Assembly: GCA_021464415.1 (NCBI GenBank)
Contig: CM038467.1
Location: forward strand, 9,503,411 to 9,567,410
Source of the DNA: Lonicera japonica
Taxonomy: Eukaryota > Streptophyta > Magnoliopsida > Dipsacales > Caprifoliaceae
Length of the DNA: 64,000 bases
Direction: 5' to 3'
A program made the translations under genes and the position numbers. How positions within the stretch are numbered: position 1 is the first letter of the stretch; the number at the start of each line of letters is the position of its first letter. A model generated the notes under the pieces. That model was not told the DNA's origin and did not search any database. It was given only the letters and a program-made list of their open reading frames with translations. Below, piece by piece: positions 25,510 through 37,210 of the stretch.

Positions 25510-26227
25510 TTGTATGTTGTGTTTTTATTGTTTCAATATTTAATTTCTTAAAATTAATTGTAAAAAAATATTGAAAAAGGAAATAGTTTGGTGAGAAAAT
25601 CTCTATCATTTTAATATTTTGTAAGGAAATCGTTTTCTTGAATCTCCAAAAAATTAAATATCATAGAAATTGAAAGTAACAAAATATGTTAATAAATGAT
25701 TTATTTTTATGAAAACTATTTTATTTTTCCAAATCATTTTTTCCCTTTTCACAAAAGACAACATATATTTACAAACAAAAAATTGATCTTTTAATATTTT
25801 TGAAGTAGTGAATTAAGTATTATATTTACTTATTTGATAAAGATAAAAATAAAATTTGTAAATAAATTTGAAATATGAATAATAACCATTTAAGAAAAGA
25901 TTATATAAAATATCATATAATTACTAAAACTTATTTATGACAATTAATATTTTGTATCTTGGATGTATTATTTAGATGAAATTTTTAATAAAATTTATTA
26001 AGAATGATGTAAATTTTATTATTATGTTTTATCTTAATGAAAAATTTAATATTATTTAATGTTTTTACTTTTAGCGACAAAATTTTATCGTTCCTCTATT
26101 GTTTCAGTAAACTTACCCCACTACTGGGGTGAAGTGTAAGATTTTTTAAAGATTTGATGGGGTGAGAAGAAAGTATTCGCACACTGGGGTGAGAAGACTG
26201 ATTTTATGAGTGCATTTAAGAACACCC
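25017..26227. mobile_element. Fourth Mutator-like inverted-repeat element
   Basis: The termini are gggtattcttaaatatacc and, inverted from the right, gggtgttcttaaatgcactc, continuing similar for about 50 bp. Perfect flanks tttttaaa at 25009-25016 and 26228-26235 give an 8-bp target duplication, though such an AT-rich string is weak evidence alone. The interior is extremely AT-rich and without genes. It sits 16 bp from the SINE. Confidence 0.75.
25484..25505. repeat. (AT)n dinucleotide run
   Basis: About eleven AT units inside the fourth inverted-repeat element. Confidence 0.9.
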
Positions 26228-26431
26228 TTTTTAAATAAGAAATAAAGTCATAGACATGTCAATCAAATTTAATTATGTGATGAGCTACATTGTTCCCTCA
26301 TGCAGAATAAACAATGATTTCTAATCACAACTACTACAAAAAGAGATTTTAAATAAAATTATACAATAAAATGACCTGTATGATACCCCCTTGTTTTAGT
26401 TAAACTACTCATGATCGCATGCAATCACCCT

Positions 26432-27518
26432 TAGGAATGACAACGGGCAGGTTTTGTTTAAATCTGAAACCGAACTGCATTATTTTGTCCCGAACCGAAA
26501 CCGCCACAGTTTTTTCTTTTGAAACCGAAACCGCCCCGAATTTATTTACGGTAAACTGAATCTGCCCCGCCTCGCCCCAAACCGAATAACCAGTATTATA
26601 AAAAATAAATGGACAACAACAATTTCAAATAAAAGTAGCAATGTAGCATTATTCAAAATATCGACACAAATTAAATATTACACCAGCAAGAATTTTGTAT
26701 TACAAAATCTAGCTGTCGAGCCTATTATTGCCTGAATAAAGCTACCTCTCACCCTTTAATAAGACGTAATGGCCTATTGACCCCTCTAATCTCATCAAGA
26801 ATGCAAAAAGTAAATCTCATCACCTATCACAATCTCAATCTAGTTTGAAAAGAGCGGAGAAGGGTCAAGAGTTTGAAATCTACCAATTTAACTCCAAAAT
26901 AAATAAATTTGATCTAACTTAAATATTTCCCAATTCATCGTCATGGCTTAAAATAAAAAAACAAATTAAATCTTAATAGACTCTTAATTTGAAGCTTTGA
27001 GATGGTCACGAGACCTTCTTACCTTAAGCAGTCAAGCGGAGGAGGAGGAGGAGGCCGGAGGGGTAGAGGGCGATGCGCTGGCGGCTGGCGCCGTTGGGTA
27101 GAAGGAGGACCGAAGGCTAGTTGATGGAGTGATTGAGGGAATTTGGTGCCTGGTGGGTTAGTCTTAGAGAGAGATGGCCAATCACCATTGGGGGGGTGTG
27201 ACTGTGTGAGGCTTTGAGCGGCGGCTTAGAGAGAGAGAGGGAATAGTGTTTAGTTTTAGGGTTAGGTTTTTAATAGAAAATAGAAATATATATATATATT
27301 TTTTTTTATATAAAATAATATTTTTATATTATATATATATATTCGAGACGGTTCGGGATAGTTTTTATAAAGAAAAATCCGAAATCGAAACCGAACCCGC
27401 GGCGGTTTTTTTTAAAAAACCTAAAACCGAACCGGTCTAAAAAAATCGCCCCAAAATCGCTCCAAATGGATCGGATCGGTTCGATAATACGACGGGTTGG
27501 TTTTTTTTACCATCTCTA
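26432..27518. mobile_element. hAT-type non-autonomous element
   Basis: The flanks are perfect copies of atcaccct (26424-26431 and 27519-27526). The ends begin taggaatgacaacggg and, inverted from the right, tagagatggtaaaaaaaacc, with subterminal sequence rich in accgaaccg-type repeats on both sides, as in a widespread plant hAT MITE class. A GC-rich patch at 27030-27120 on the minus strand ends in a donor-like gtaagaag and may be an old leader exon. No transposase remains. Confidence 0.85.
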
Positions 27519-27526
27519 ATCACCCT

Positions 27527-28557
27527 CCAACTAAAGAGAACCAAAGCATGTTTATAAAACAACTTAAATTATACGGGAGTATATTTCATTACATATTTTA
27601 GAACATGCACCTCAACCATTTCAACAATGATTAAGATAAGAGTTTTCTTTGAGAACCCAGTTAAAAAATTCTCCGAATGAGTCCCGTGTTAATACTCCCA
27701 GGCCAATATGGTCTTAGCCCGCAAACAAAGATAGCATCAAAATTTACGTTCGCGAGTCACCTGTTGGAGCGACCCTGAGCCGAGGATGCTGCACTGTAAC
27801 AGCTGGTTGGGATTGGGCGCGGCGCAAGTGTCCGTGAAATTCTGAAACGAGTCCTTGGACATACGAAGCAGCTGTTCCCGCAAAAAGAAGAAAAGAAAGA
27901 GCCACATCTCATCTCGCCAAACCTTCGATAAGCAGTGAATAAAAAAAAGAGTAAAGAAAAGAAAGCCAAATCAAATAAAAAATTAAGCAATGTTAAACAT
28001 CGGAGATATAAACCTCCAAACTAATAATAGATACGTCTCATTCCTCAAAACTAGTATCGTATGCAAGGGATGAAAAAACAAAATTTATTCTTTTCTCCCT
28101 TGCATATAACTAAATAAATATTATTCATCCTCTGTCAACACCAGCACACATAAACTCAAAACAAATACCTACTTCAATTCAGCAAATTTTTTTTCGACAT
28201 TTTGTTTCAAACATTATATCAATTATTTACTTAATACCAAATAACTACTTGGGCGGGTAGAGTGAAAATTATAAAACAACCACAGCCACACCACCACCCT
28301 CAAACTCCAAACAAACGAAATTTACTATATAATTGTCAATTCTATTTAAAATCTTTTAATAAGTAACATCACGTACAGTACATAAAACAATTCATAGCAA
28401 TTAGCTGATACAGTTTATTACATCAAGACATGTCCTACTTCTATCTTTACGAAGAACATATTTATCCCAGCACAGCAGTTAGTTGACACACAAACTTTGT
28501 TCTATTTTTAACTAAAACAAGCACAAATTTATAACAGTTAGTTTGCAGATCAATTCA
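27527..28557. other. Intergenic DNA downstream of NEN gene A
   Basis: It contains the 3' untranslated region of the exonuclease gene at its right side. A minus-strand open frame at 27757-27990 has no recognisable similarity. Nothing else is supported. Confidence 0.5.
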
Positions 28558-31500
28558 CTAATTTGAACAAACAATCAACTTCTGGGCGACTAGTCGAATG
28601 CCTGCAGATTGCTGATAATCGTAGGGATCCAAGGAGAAATATGCATCCACTAAAGTCCCTGGACTCAACAATGCATCAAGTTCTTCTACTTCATTTCCAC
28701 CGAAAACAAGCTTCTGCATGTTGCCCGATTCTTTCTTGTATATCTCTGTGGTCCATCTTGCAGTATCCCCATCTGCTGCAGTTCGTATACTGTAAAATTC
28801 AGGTATTTTCGAATCTAGGTTAGTACATAACCCTCCATTTTTATGAAATTATGGATCCAAGCATCGATTAAGAAAAGATCATGTCCAACTCGTTTTTTGA
28901 AATTGTAAAATGGACAAATGCAATGACCCTAGTGTTATGGGCGGCATGTTATACGTGCACCGGTGTGGCTGCAATAGTGCTAGCAGGCTACACATTGTGG
29001 GTGAGTTTGATGCACTAGATAAGGTAGGATAGGATAAGACAAGGGTAGTATAGGATAGCACAACTCAGTCGTATACAACTTTATCAAATGCTGCATTGGA
29101 GCCATCCTGGATTATAAGTCCATATAATAATTCAATATATGACATATTGTATATATTCATATTATACATGTATAATTATTAATTAATGTGTATTGACTAT
29201 TGAGGAATATTATTGTCATTTTATCATATTCTCTTTTCACACCATAAAAGAGGTGGGAGTGTTTAGTCCCTCTCAATTGTTTAGGCCTCAGCATGATAAA
29301 TAACCAACCTCGATATCCAATCATGACCACCAACAAACATGGGATAGGATAATTTTACCCTTTCTTGTGCTCTTATCCTGAACGTCAAATACAAACTATA
29401 GGTATTCATCCCACATCACCTGGGTGAGTTGAACTAATGTGTAATATATTTGAGGTCACTAGTCCTTCATAGCAAGAGGCGTTTTGGGGATAAAAGCAAA
29501 ACTGTGAGGGTCTGGGCCCAATTGGGCTCGAAGCAAACAATATCTTACTAGGCTGGATTGGGACGCACAAGGGCCAGTTTTTTCTTGGTTAAATGAGCAA
29601 GGAGAGATCAACTTACTGTAATCGGATGGTGGGCGAGTTCCAGAAGCCAGGCTTTCTGATCACAACAGGTCTCCACTCAGAGCTGCTACTGGAATCCATA
29701 GATAGTTTCTGGGCAAGATTATCACAAGCATCCAAAACCTGGCACAGGTTTAGAGATGCATCCACCACAAAACTCAACCGTGGCCGGCCAGCATAATCAA
29801 CAAATTTTGTACTCACACCAAATCGCACTTTCAAGTGATTACAATAAACCCGTAATGCCGTTTCTTTGTGCAATATTTGTATTCTCTGGGTCCCACGATA
29901 AAATGGTACAAGAACTGATGTAATGGAAGCTATAGAAACTTCATTGGGCTCCAAAAAGTCATTGCAGCCACTGGAAGCGTATGCTGCAAGTGTTGCAGAT
30001 GGCTCGGGATGAGCACTACGAGATTCTGCTTCCATGGTGAGGTCGTTTTGAAGGGATTGTATTTCCATTTGGCCTCTAAGTATGCCCATGTCAAAAGAGG
30101 CTGTTTGAGCAACAGATTCAACTGCTGTTATATGATTTGAAGGAGATGATGTTGGCTGGTTTCTAATCTCCACGTTTGATAGGGGTGAACTTGTGTTCAG
30201 GCCCAATCTATCTACCAAAGCATTTCCATTACTACTACCGGCAGTGGCATTTGTAGTAAATATGTCTGGAAGGCTCGACTCCTGCAGGTGTAGCCAGATT
30301 TCAGTAATCTATTATACCCATCTAAATAGTAATGGCGTTCAAATGGTGTCAAACATGATATTTCAGAAAGTGCATTGAAATTTGTTAAGAACTTATTATA
30401 AGAAAGCAAATCAATTTAGCAGTGGGATTGGTTCTGTGAATTTCAGAATGAACTATGAAGAACCAAGAATCATCCGAATAAAGAAGGGAACTTTCTAGGT
30501 CACAAGTTCAGAAAATTACCAAGAACAGAACCGTTGCACAGTACTTGAGAACTTCAAGATTCATCCGAACATCATCTAAACTCCTGAAAACCATTGCAGA
30601 AAATATTAGTCAAACCCAAATGATAAAGGTTTGCAGAGTGATCAAGATAATTATTCTATGCTTTACTGCTTTAGTTTGCAGATATGTCTTCAATTGCCAA
30701 TCATTATTTTTGGTCAATAAGAGGGCTAAAATTATGTACTTCCATAATTACCCATCACTTAGAGGGAGAGGAAGTGGAGATGTCCAATCCCAAAAAGGAA
30801 AGATGGGCTATTAATTTGAGATGTTCCAGAAAGGAAAGAGGACACTTAATTAACAGAAGGGGCAAATCAATAAGTGGGTGGGAACACAAAGTTACCTGTG
30901 CGTTTGCTGTCCAATCCCAAAATAAGTAGCGAGTGTAGCCATCTGCATAGAGGAATGTAGTTTGTTATATAAACAATAGATAACTTTATTCTAAAAGTTA
31001 AAACAACAGATTTCAAAGTTGCTCGGGAATCAGCTATGAATGATAGAATTCAGAAATGTAAATTAAACAATTGCTAATAAAATTTGAGTAAAGTTTATTA
31101 ACGCTTGTAAAACCATGAAACTTGCAAGAAATTAATTTTATCAATGTTTATGGTTAGGACTTGTAAATCAGTCTTCAAAAGTGCATAAAAGACATGCTTG
31201 TTAATCATCCTATCATCTACATTAAGATAAACAGATAACGTCCTCCGTAGGAATTCATCTATATGCTATATCTTGTGAATAGGGCAAAGGACTTTCAGCC
31301 CAGTTTAAAACCCTAGATTTAGCCGGTAGTTTTAACAATAAAATCACCAGGCACTCCAAAGATACATAACAAGGGTTTGCCTATGGAGAATCATTCAGGC
31401 CACCTCTGAAAATTTAACCGAGTATGCCCAATTTTCCGTAACTCAAAATTATAGCTCTAAGATTACAACCCTTGGTTCAAAATATATTGAAGTTTCTCCC

Positions 31501-33010
31501 ATAACATAAAAATATCAAACCCTAGACAGAGAGTACTTAGTAATAGTACCTTCATATCCCCAGCTCTCCTTCCAAACCTCTGTGTTAACAAAGCCAATGA
31601 ATCAATGGTCCCCTTGGGTTCTGGTGCCGGCCTATTAATCTCCACAAACGCCTCTCTTAACCGAGGACAATCAAACCTCAATATATTGTGACCAGCCCAT
31701 ATCCTCCCTATATCAAATTTAACCAACACCAAAAACATATATACCGTCAAATCCCTAGCCTAAAAACACACATATTAACATATATACGCATATTTTTGGA
31801 GGTGTGCCCAGTCTAAATCAATCAAATTTCATCTAATCCGGGATGTGATATAGTTCCGAAGGATGAACAAGATATGTACAGTTTCAATAATATTTCATTC
31901 CCATTTCCTCTTTTATTTTTTTGCACAATAAGATTTCATTCTTGAACAAAAATCCATTTTTTGGATTTATTTCATCTATTCCAGGACTGGAACACGGGAG
32001 GATGATTTTAGTTGAGGGGGGGCAAATTGAAACAGGTGAATTTTTTTCAAGGTACTAAAAAATAGTGACAAGTTCAAACAAAATCTCAACATGATTACTC
32101 ACAAACCAAATCTCAGTATCAATTTCAGCAAATGAAATCACAACATCAAACCATAGCAAACAATTTAAAGCTAGTAATCTTAGGTGGAGTTTGATAAAAA
32201 AATTTGAAAACTAAACTGAAAACTAAAACTAAAACTAAAAAAAAGAAACTGTTTGTTTAGTTTTGAAAATTATATTTAAAAAAAAAGTTGTTTGTTTGAA
32301 TAATACATTTGAAAATTGAAATTTTTTTAATACGACAATTTTACCCTTGTTAGTTTATTTGGATCACATGATTCTACACTCTTTTAAGGTAAAATAGATA
32401 TTTTGCACTCTTTAAAATTAAGTTTTCAGTTTTAATTAAGAAATTTACCACTTAAAACTTTAAAACTAAAAAAAAAAAACATATTAATTTTTTTTTAATT
32501 TTAAGTGAAAATTTTTTCTACTGTTAACAAATAACTTTTAAAAATAATTAAATTTAGAAATTTTACGTTTATGTCATCAAACAACACCTTAGTTGTGTGA
32601 GAAATTAGAGTATTAAAACCATCAAATCCCTAGCCTAAAAACATAAATGTGAGTACATAATACATAGGATTATGTATATATAACCAAAAACTAAAGTGAA
32701 GTGAGAGCGAGATAGAGATAGAGATACCGTGGAGAATGTCGTAAACCCTATCAGCGATTTCGGCGAAAGTGGGGGCACTAACGACGTCGTTAGAGGTGAT
32801 GCCATTGCATCGAACTGATAAGGGGGTGATACGAGAGAGATCAGATGGGCGAACCAAGGTGGAGTAATTATCGAGCTCCACGAGCTTTTTAGGGCATACG
32901 AGGATAGCTCCGAATTCCAGAATTGAATAGCCATGGACGGTTCGGGTCGGAATGGTGGTCTCAAGGTCAAAGAAAGCTATCTCTGAACGATCTTCGCTAC
33001 TCATCACCAT
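28558..33010 (-). CDS. NEN-type DEDDh exonuclease, paralogue A
   Basis: The protein resembles plant NEN (NAC45/86-dependent exonuclease-domain) proteins, which degrade nuclear contents during sieve-element differentiation. Exons on the minus strand are 33010-32728, 31707-31550, 30942-30896, 30583-30520, 30281-29617 and 28789-28558, joining in phase to 482 residues. The DEDDh motifs are present: FFDLETT (Exo I), [16 protein letters not shown] (Exo II) and THRSLDDVR with H-x4-D (Exo III), all within the first 180 residues. Exon 5 is a long low-conservation linker followed by the conserved C-terminal region ([35 protein letters not shown]), and the last exon ends [19 protein letters not shown] second in-frame ATG lies two codons downstream of the chosen start. 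Intron 1 is 1,020 bp, against 127 bp in paralogue B, through insertions. The NEN number (1 to 4) cannot be assigned here. Confidence 0.95.
31747..32643. repeat. 22-bp direct repeat bounding most of NEN-A intron 1
   Basis: The string tcaaatccctagcctaaaaa with two further identical bases occurs at 31747-31768 and 32622-32643. The 850 bp between includes a Tourist element and has no counterpart in paralogue B's intron 1. Confidence 0.85.
32183..32588. mobile_element. Tourist-like (PIF/Harbinger) MITE in NEN-A intron 1
   Basis: Ends are GGTGGAGTTTGATAA and, inverted, GGTGTTGTTTGATGA, flanked on both sides by TTA, the class target site. The 406-bp interior is AT-rich and related to the elements at 33647 and 57319 (shared gttgtttgtttgaata-type sequence). 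Confidence 0.8.
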
Positions 33011-33646
33011 CGGAATTTGTTAGGGTTTATTTTGGTTATAGGTCGCCAAATCGTCGAGGCGGGAGCAATTTGAATACGAATCGTCCGTCAAATCGTAGTA
33101 CGTATATATATATATATATATATGTCTAACAGCGTTATATATTTGGTTACTGTATATCTGGTTGCTTAGGGAAATGGTAACGTGGAATTTATACCGGCGA
33201 TAGTCTCTCAGACGGAAAGATAAGTGTACGGCGCAAGTAAGAAGGGTTACGTGTGGTGTTACTTTTGTGCCCCTGACCATCAACTGTTGTCTAAATGTAA
33301 TCCTGGTGGTAGGAACATCTAAAATACTAATCTGAATCGTACGAATCAACAACAAAAATGTTGGTGTAAAGTACACGGGAACTATTTAATTACACATTAA
33401 ATATTTTTGTTATTTTAACGGTGACGTGGCAAGAGAGAATGATGAGATTTTAGATGAGGAGGTTCTCCTTTCGAGATAAAATCACTCCTGTTTTATGAAA
33501 GAGTTCGGCATTACTTTATAAATAATAAAATTGTTGGACTTAATTCTAATTTCTCCTTCTAGTCTAACTGTTAAGACGAACGCTGCATAGACCTTTCGCT
33601 TAATAACTTTTTCGATCTTTTAAGTTTGTAAGTTTTGTTATACTTA
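33011..33646 (-). promoter_or_regulatory. 5' flank of NEN gene A
   Basis: The region between the start codon and the next transposon. It holds an (AT)n run at about 33102-33122. I see no other assignable element. Confidence 0.35.
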
Positions 33647-34451
33647 GGGGGTGTTTGTTTGGGCATCTGAAATCTGAAAACTCAGAGTTTTCAGATTTCA
33701 GTGGTACAAGGTTGTTTGTTTAAAAAAAAAAATTAAGTGTTGAGCCACTTAAATCTGAATTTTTTGGTCCAAATTTTTAAGTGGCAATATTGCCACTGAA
33801 ATCTGAAAACTCAACCCATTTAATTGTGAAATACCAATTTGCTCCTTCATTCTTCTCTTTAAACGAAGCTCATCCACAGCTGCTTCTCCTTCTCCCACAG
33901 CCGCTTCTCCTACACCCAAATTGCTTCACTGTTTGAAGCAGGAGAGGGAGAGGAAGAGGGAGATTTGAAGCAGGAGAAAAGAAGAAGAAGAAGAAGAAGA
34001 AGAAGGAACAGAGAAGTAAAAGAAAAAGAAAAACAGGGAAGAGGGGGAGAGAAATTCGAAGCAGTGAAGGAAGAAGAAACAGAAAAGGAGAAAAAAGAAA
34101 CAAAAGAGAAACAAAGAAAGCAAGTAGAGAGAGAGATGGAGAGAAACCGAAAGCAACAAAGAAGAGAGAAGAAAGAGACGTGCAACAAAGTTGCATAAAG
34201 GAGAGAAATGCAGCAAGAAGAAGACGGCTTCCCTTTATCAAAGTCTACTGAAAACATTGAAATGCAAACAAGCAACATTAAACCATGTCATCTAAATAAA
34301 GTAAGGGCAAAATTGTCGTATTAAAAAAAATTAATTTTTAGATATATTATATTTAAATAAATAATATTTTTTCAGATACAGTTTTCAGAAGTAAACAAAC
34401 AGCTTTTTCAGTTTCAGTTTTCAGTTTTCAGATGTTTTATCAAACGCCACC
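33647..34451. mobile_element. Tourist-like MITE with a long purine-rich core
   Basis: Ends are GGGGGTGTTTGTTTGG and, inverted, GGTGGCGTTTGATAAAAC, both leading into catctgaaa. TTA flanks both sides (33644-33646 and 34452-34454). The 805-bp element carries a nearly pure purine strand at about 33938-34230, which explains several overlapping meaningless open frames there. Confidence 0.82.
33938..34230. repeat. Polypurine/polypyrimidine tract with (GAA)n
   Basis: About 290 bp of the plus strand is mostly A and G, including a (GAA)n run at about 33980-34003. Frames on either strand in this tract give only Lys/Glu/Arg or Ser/Leu/Phe repeats. Confidence 0.85.
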
Positions 34452-34454
34452 TTA

Positions 34455-35861
34455 TTAGACCTATTAGATACTGACAAGAAATATTGAAATGGGTTATCCT
34501 TTTTTTATTATAACCTTTTTACAAGCATATTTAATGATTGATTCTTTCCTTGGTGAAAATGGAATAAATTCCATGTATATATAGTAAAGGAGCGAGTAAA
34601 TCTATGAATCTGGAATAAGTAGCTTAGAGCTCCTCTTACCATTGTAGTGGTTAGCCGGGCATATCCACTTATAATCTTACTTTCCCCTTAATCTAGAGCA
34701 TTAAATATAAGAGGCAATGGGTTTAAAGGGTCTTTTCCAAAATTAAAACCACTAAAAGGACGTGTTACTTTTTTATTATAAAATAAAGACAACTAATATT
34801 AAATTGACACCTGACCTTGCTCAAATTATTGCAAAAGACCCAAAACACCCTATCATTTTACCCAAATTACAATTGTGCCACACCATCACAATCCCACTTC
34901 TCTTTCTAGTGATACCTAACCCCCAATTTCGCAACCTCTCAATCTTCTCTTCAACCTAGATTTTGTGCATCATCAATCATTTAGATCATCTAAATTTCTG
35001 TTTCCTATTATTAATCTACCCGATTCGAAGCCGATTGATCATTCATAGAACCGATTTCAAGCCTATTCAAGGAAGATTGTTCATGGTTTTTTTGTTAGTC
35101 ATCGACCAGAAAAATAAAAATAAAAATAAAAATAAAAAAATGAGAAAACCCAAATAGGCCACTACATTAATGAAGTCAGAGTTTAAAAAAAAGTAAAGCA
35201 AAGCATTTCAAATGCAGCAGCTTCAACTTGAACCCATCCATCTTTAAAAAATTAAAAATCTTGGCAAGTAATTATTTCATATAAGCATCGAAGTGAGTGA
35301 TCGAAAAACAACTTCTTCACAAGAAATGGTGAGACCCATATCATGATCGAACGCGAACTCTTATTCGGCTTGTTGAAGGAGGCACTGAAACTCTGGATGA
35401 GTCAAAAAGGAAATAGGTACGATACTACATGCAGCTTATGACACCAAAAACTTCATTAAATTGAAGCTTGAAATCGGTTCTATGAAAAAATTAATAAGTG
35501 ATAAAATAGTATTTTGCTCATGGGAAAAAAGTTGTATTTGACGTGCATGATAGGATGATTTTCCATGTTTGGTTTTAGTTTGGACTGGATATTGGGGTAG
35601 ATTATTAATCATGTAAGATCTTTTATCCCACAGGAAAGGGATTAAACAATCCGACCTATGAGTTGTAATTATTTTATCCTGTAATGGTGGAATTAAATAA
35701 TCATCTCCAACCATCCGGCGCGTCAAACTTTGATTATATTATAAATTTAAAAGTTAAAAGTAATTTTTTTGATAGAAATCAATTTTAGGTTTGTCAATAA
35801 TAGCCATACCCCATCTAATTACTGAATGCTGGTTCTGAATTGCATTCCTAGCCATACCTCA
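34455..35861. other. Gene-free intergenic DNA
   Basis: No recognisable protein. An (AAAAT)n-like run lies at about 35112-35138. Nothing else can be supported. Confidence 0.5.
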
Positions 35862-36100
35862 ATTAGTGCAAAATCGTTTTTGCAGTGAATTCATTTATGA
35901 CAAGTTGCACTCGCATTTAGTGCAAAATCATTTTTGCATTGAAATATTTCACTGCAAAAATGATTTTGCACTAAATGCGAGTGCAATCTTTAAAAATATT
36001 TCATTGCAAAAACGATTTTGCACTAAATCCGCGTGCAATTACTAAAAATATTTCACTGCAAAAATCCTTTTGCACTAAATTTGAGTGCAATTTAGCATAG
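35862..36100. repeat. Nested palindromes and 52-bp direct repeats
   Basis: Near-perfect inverted arms of about 41 bp meet at about 35946: the left arm holds actcgcatttagtgcaaaat, the right its inverse, with one difference noted. The motif tttcactgcaaaaa (with variants) recurs at about 35948, 35999 and 36051, each followed by ttttgcactaaat. A further inverted copy lies at 35868-35895. Confidence 0.88.
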
Positions 36101-36311
36101 ATAATCAAAGTTTTTCGCATTCAAATAAACAACTTGCAAAGAATAGCAACATCTTGATATTATTTATTCCACAAAAATAGAAAAAAATCATCATTCATAT
36201 ATCAAAATCAAAATTACATTATTTTAAAATCAGAACTAAAGGAATCCGAAAAAATTCTCAAATACCATCATACCAAGAATTTCAAAATTCCAAAATATTC
36301 ACTAAATGTAA

Positions 36312-36630
36312 TTATACTATGCCATAGTAAAATCTAAACAATTGATGTAGTGCACGTCTTCTTATTGTGATATTCATAACGGTTACACCTTCCACACTTT
36401 TTACTACTGCGAAACAAACCATGCATTGAATTTCATCATCCCCATCTAAAACAAACTCCTTGTCATCACGAGTAACAAATAGGTCTACACACAAGGGATT
36501 AATATCGGACCACCTCTCGCACACCAAACGTTTTAGTTCTTCAACACTCATACTAAGAAACAATCGAATTCCAAAAAAATAACCATTATAATAAACCACG
36601 CCTATAATGGCTCTATCAAGATCCCTAAAA
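36312..36630 (-). pseudogene. N-terminal fragment of a plant Mutator-like (MuDR) transposase
   Basis: A minus-strand frame reads AIIGVVYYNGYFFG, MSVEELKRLVCERWSDIN and FVLDGDDEIQCMVCFA, the pattern of the N-terminal PB1-like domain of plant MULE transposases. An acceptor-like tttttag directly precedes DLDRAIIG. The catalytic and zinc-finger parts are absent from the window. It is adjacent to the palindrome cluster, which may be part of the same element. Confidence 0.6.
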
Positions 36631-36773
36631 AATGAGACATAAAAATTTAGAAACAATACATTGCATAACAAACATGTATGTTCATTCATTCACAAATGAA
36701 ATCACTCATTTAAACTAACCAAAACCTACAATATAATAATCAAATGCAGAAATACTGCACTTAAAAAAATTTA

Positions 36774-37210
36774 GATCAAAACTGAAAAACTGCAAATCCA
36801 CTTTTGCAGTTTTTCTGCACAAAGGAGAAAAGAAAAAACAGAGCATATACATAGATAGATCATAAGGATGCTAAAACTACCTTTAAAAACATGAACAATC
36901 ACTCATTATTGGATCAAATCTTCCAAATATAAACTAAAAAACAACCAAAATGAAGTAATATTTCTACAACTTTTGCATAAATATAAGCTAAAAACGTGAT
37001 AGCTCTCTATAATCTAAATATATCATCAAAACTAAAAAATTGCAAAATCAATTTTACAATTTTTCTGTAGTTAGGAGAAAAAGAAAAGGAAAACAGAGCA
37101 TTCAATTGCTATTTCATCAAATCCTCCATAATCTAAATATATATGAATTAATTGAACACTATTTCATCAAATCCTCTAAATATAAGCTAGAACAAACCAA
37201 AATGAAGCAA
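36774..37210. repeat. Imperfect tandem duplication of about 247 bp
   Basis: Sequence starting at about 36774 (aaactgaaaaactgcaaat and later aaacagagcat) recurs at about 37024 (aaactaaaaaattgcaaaat, aaacagagcat), both followed by atcaaatc-type sequence and accaaaatgaag. Confidence 0.6.

Noticed and set aside
27757..27990. Small signal-peptide-like minus-strand protein
   Set aside because: A hydrophobic start in T-rich DNA, no conserved domain, no splice or leader support.
29010..29385. Possible MITE in NEN-A intron 5 around ggataggataa repeats
   Set aside because: Only loose inverted similarity at the two ends and no target duplication that I could confirm.
33870..34278. Several open frames above 90 codons on both strands
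   Set aside because: They translate a purine/pyrimidine tract into Ser/Leu/Phe or Lys/Glu/Arg runs inside a Tourist element.
35862..36100. CRISPR-like array
   Set aside because: Repeats are few, imperfect and inverted as well as direct, in a plant genome; they fit transposon subterminal repeats.
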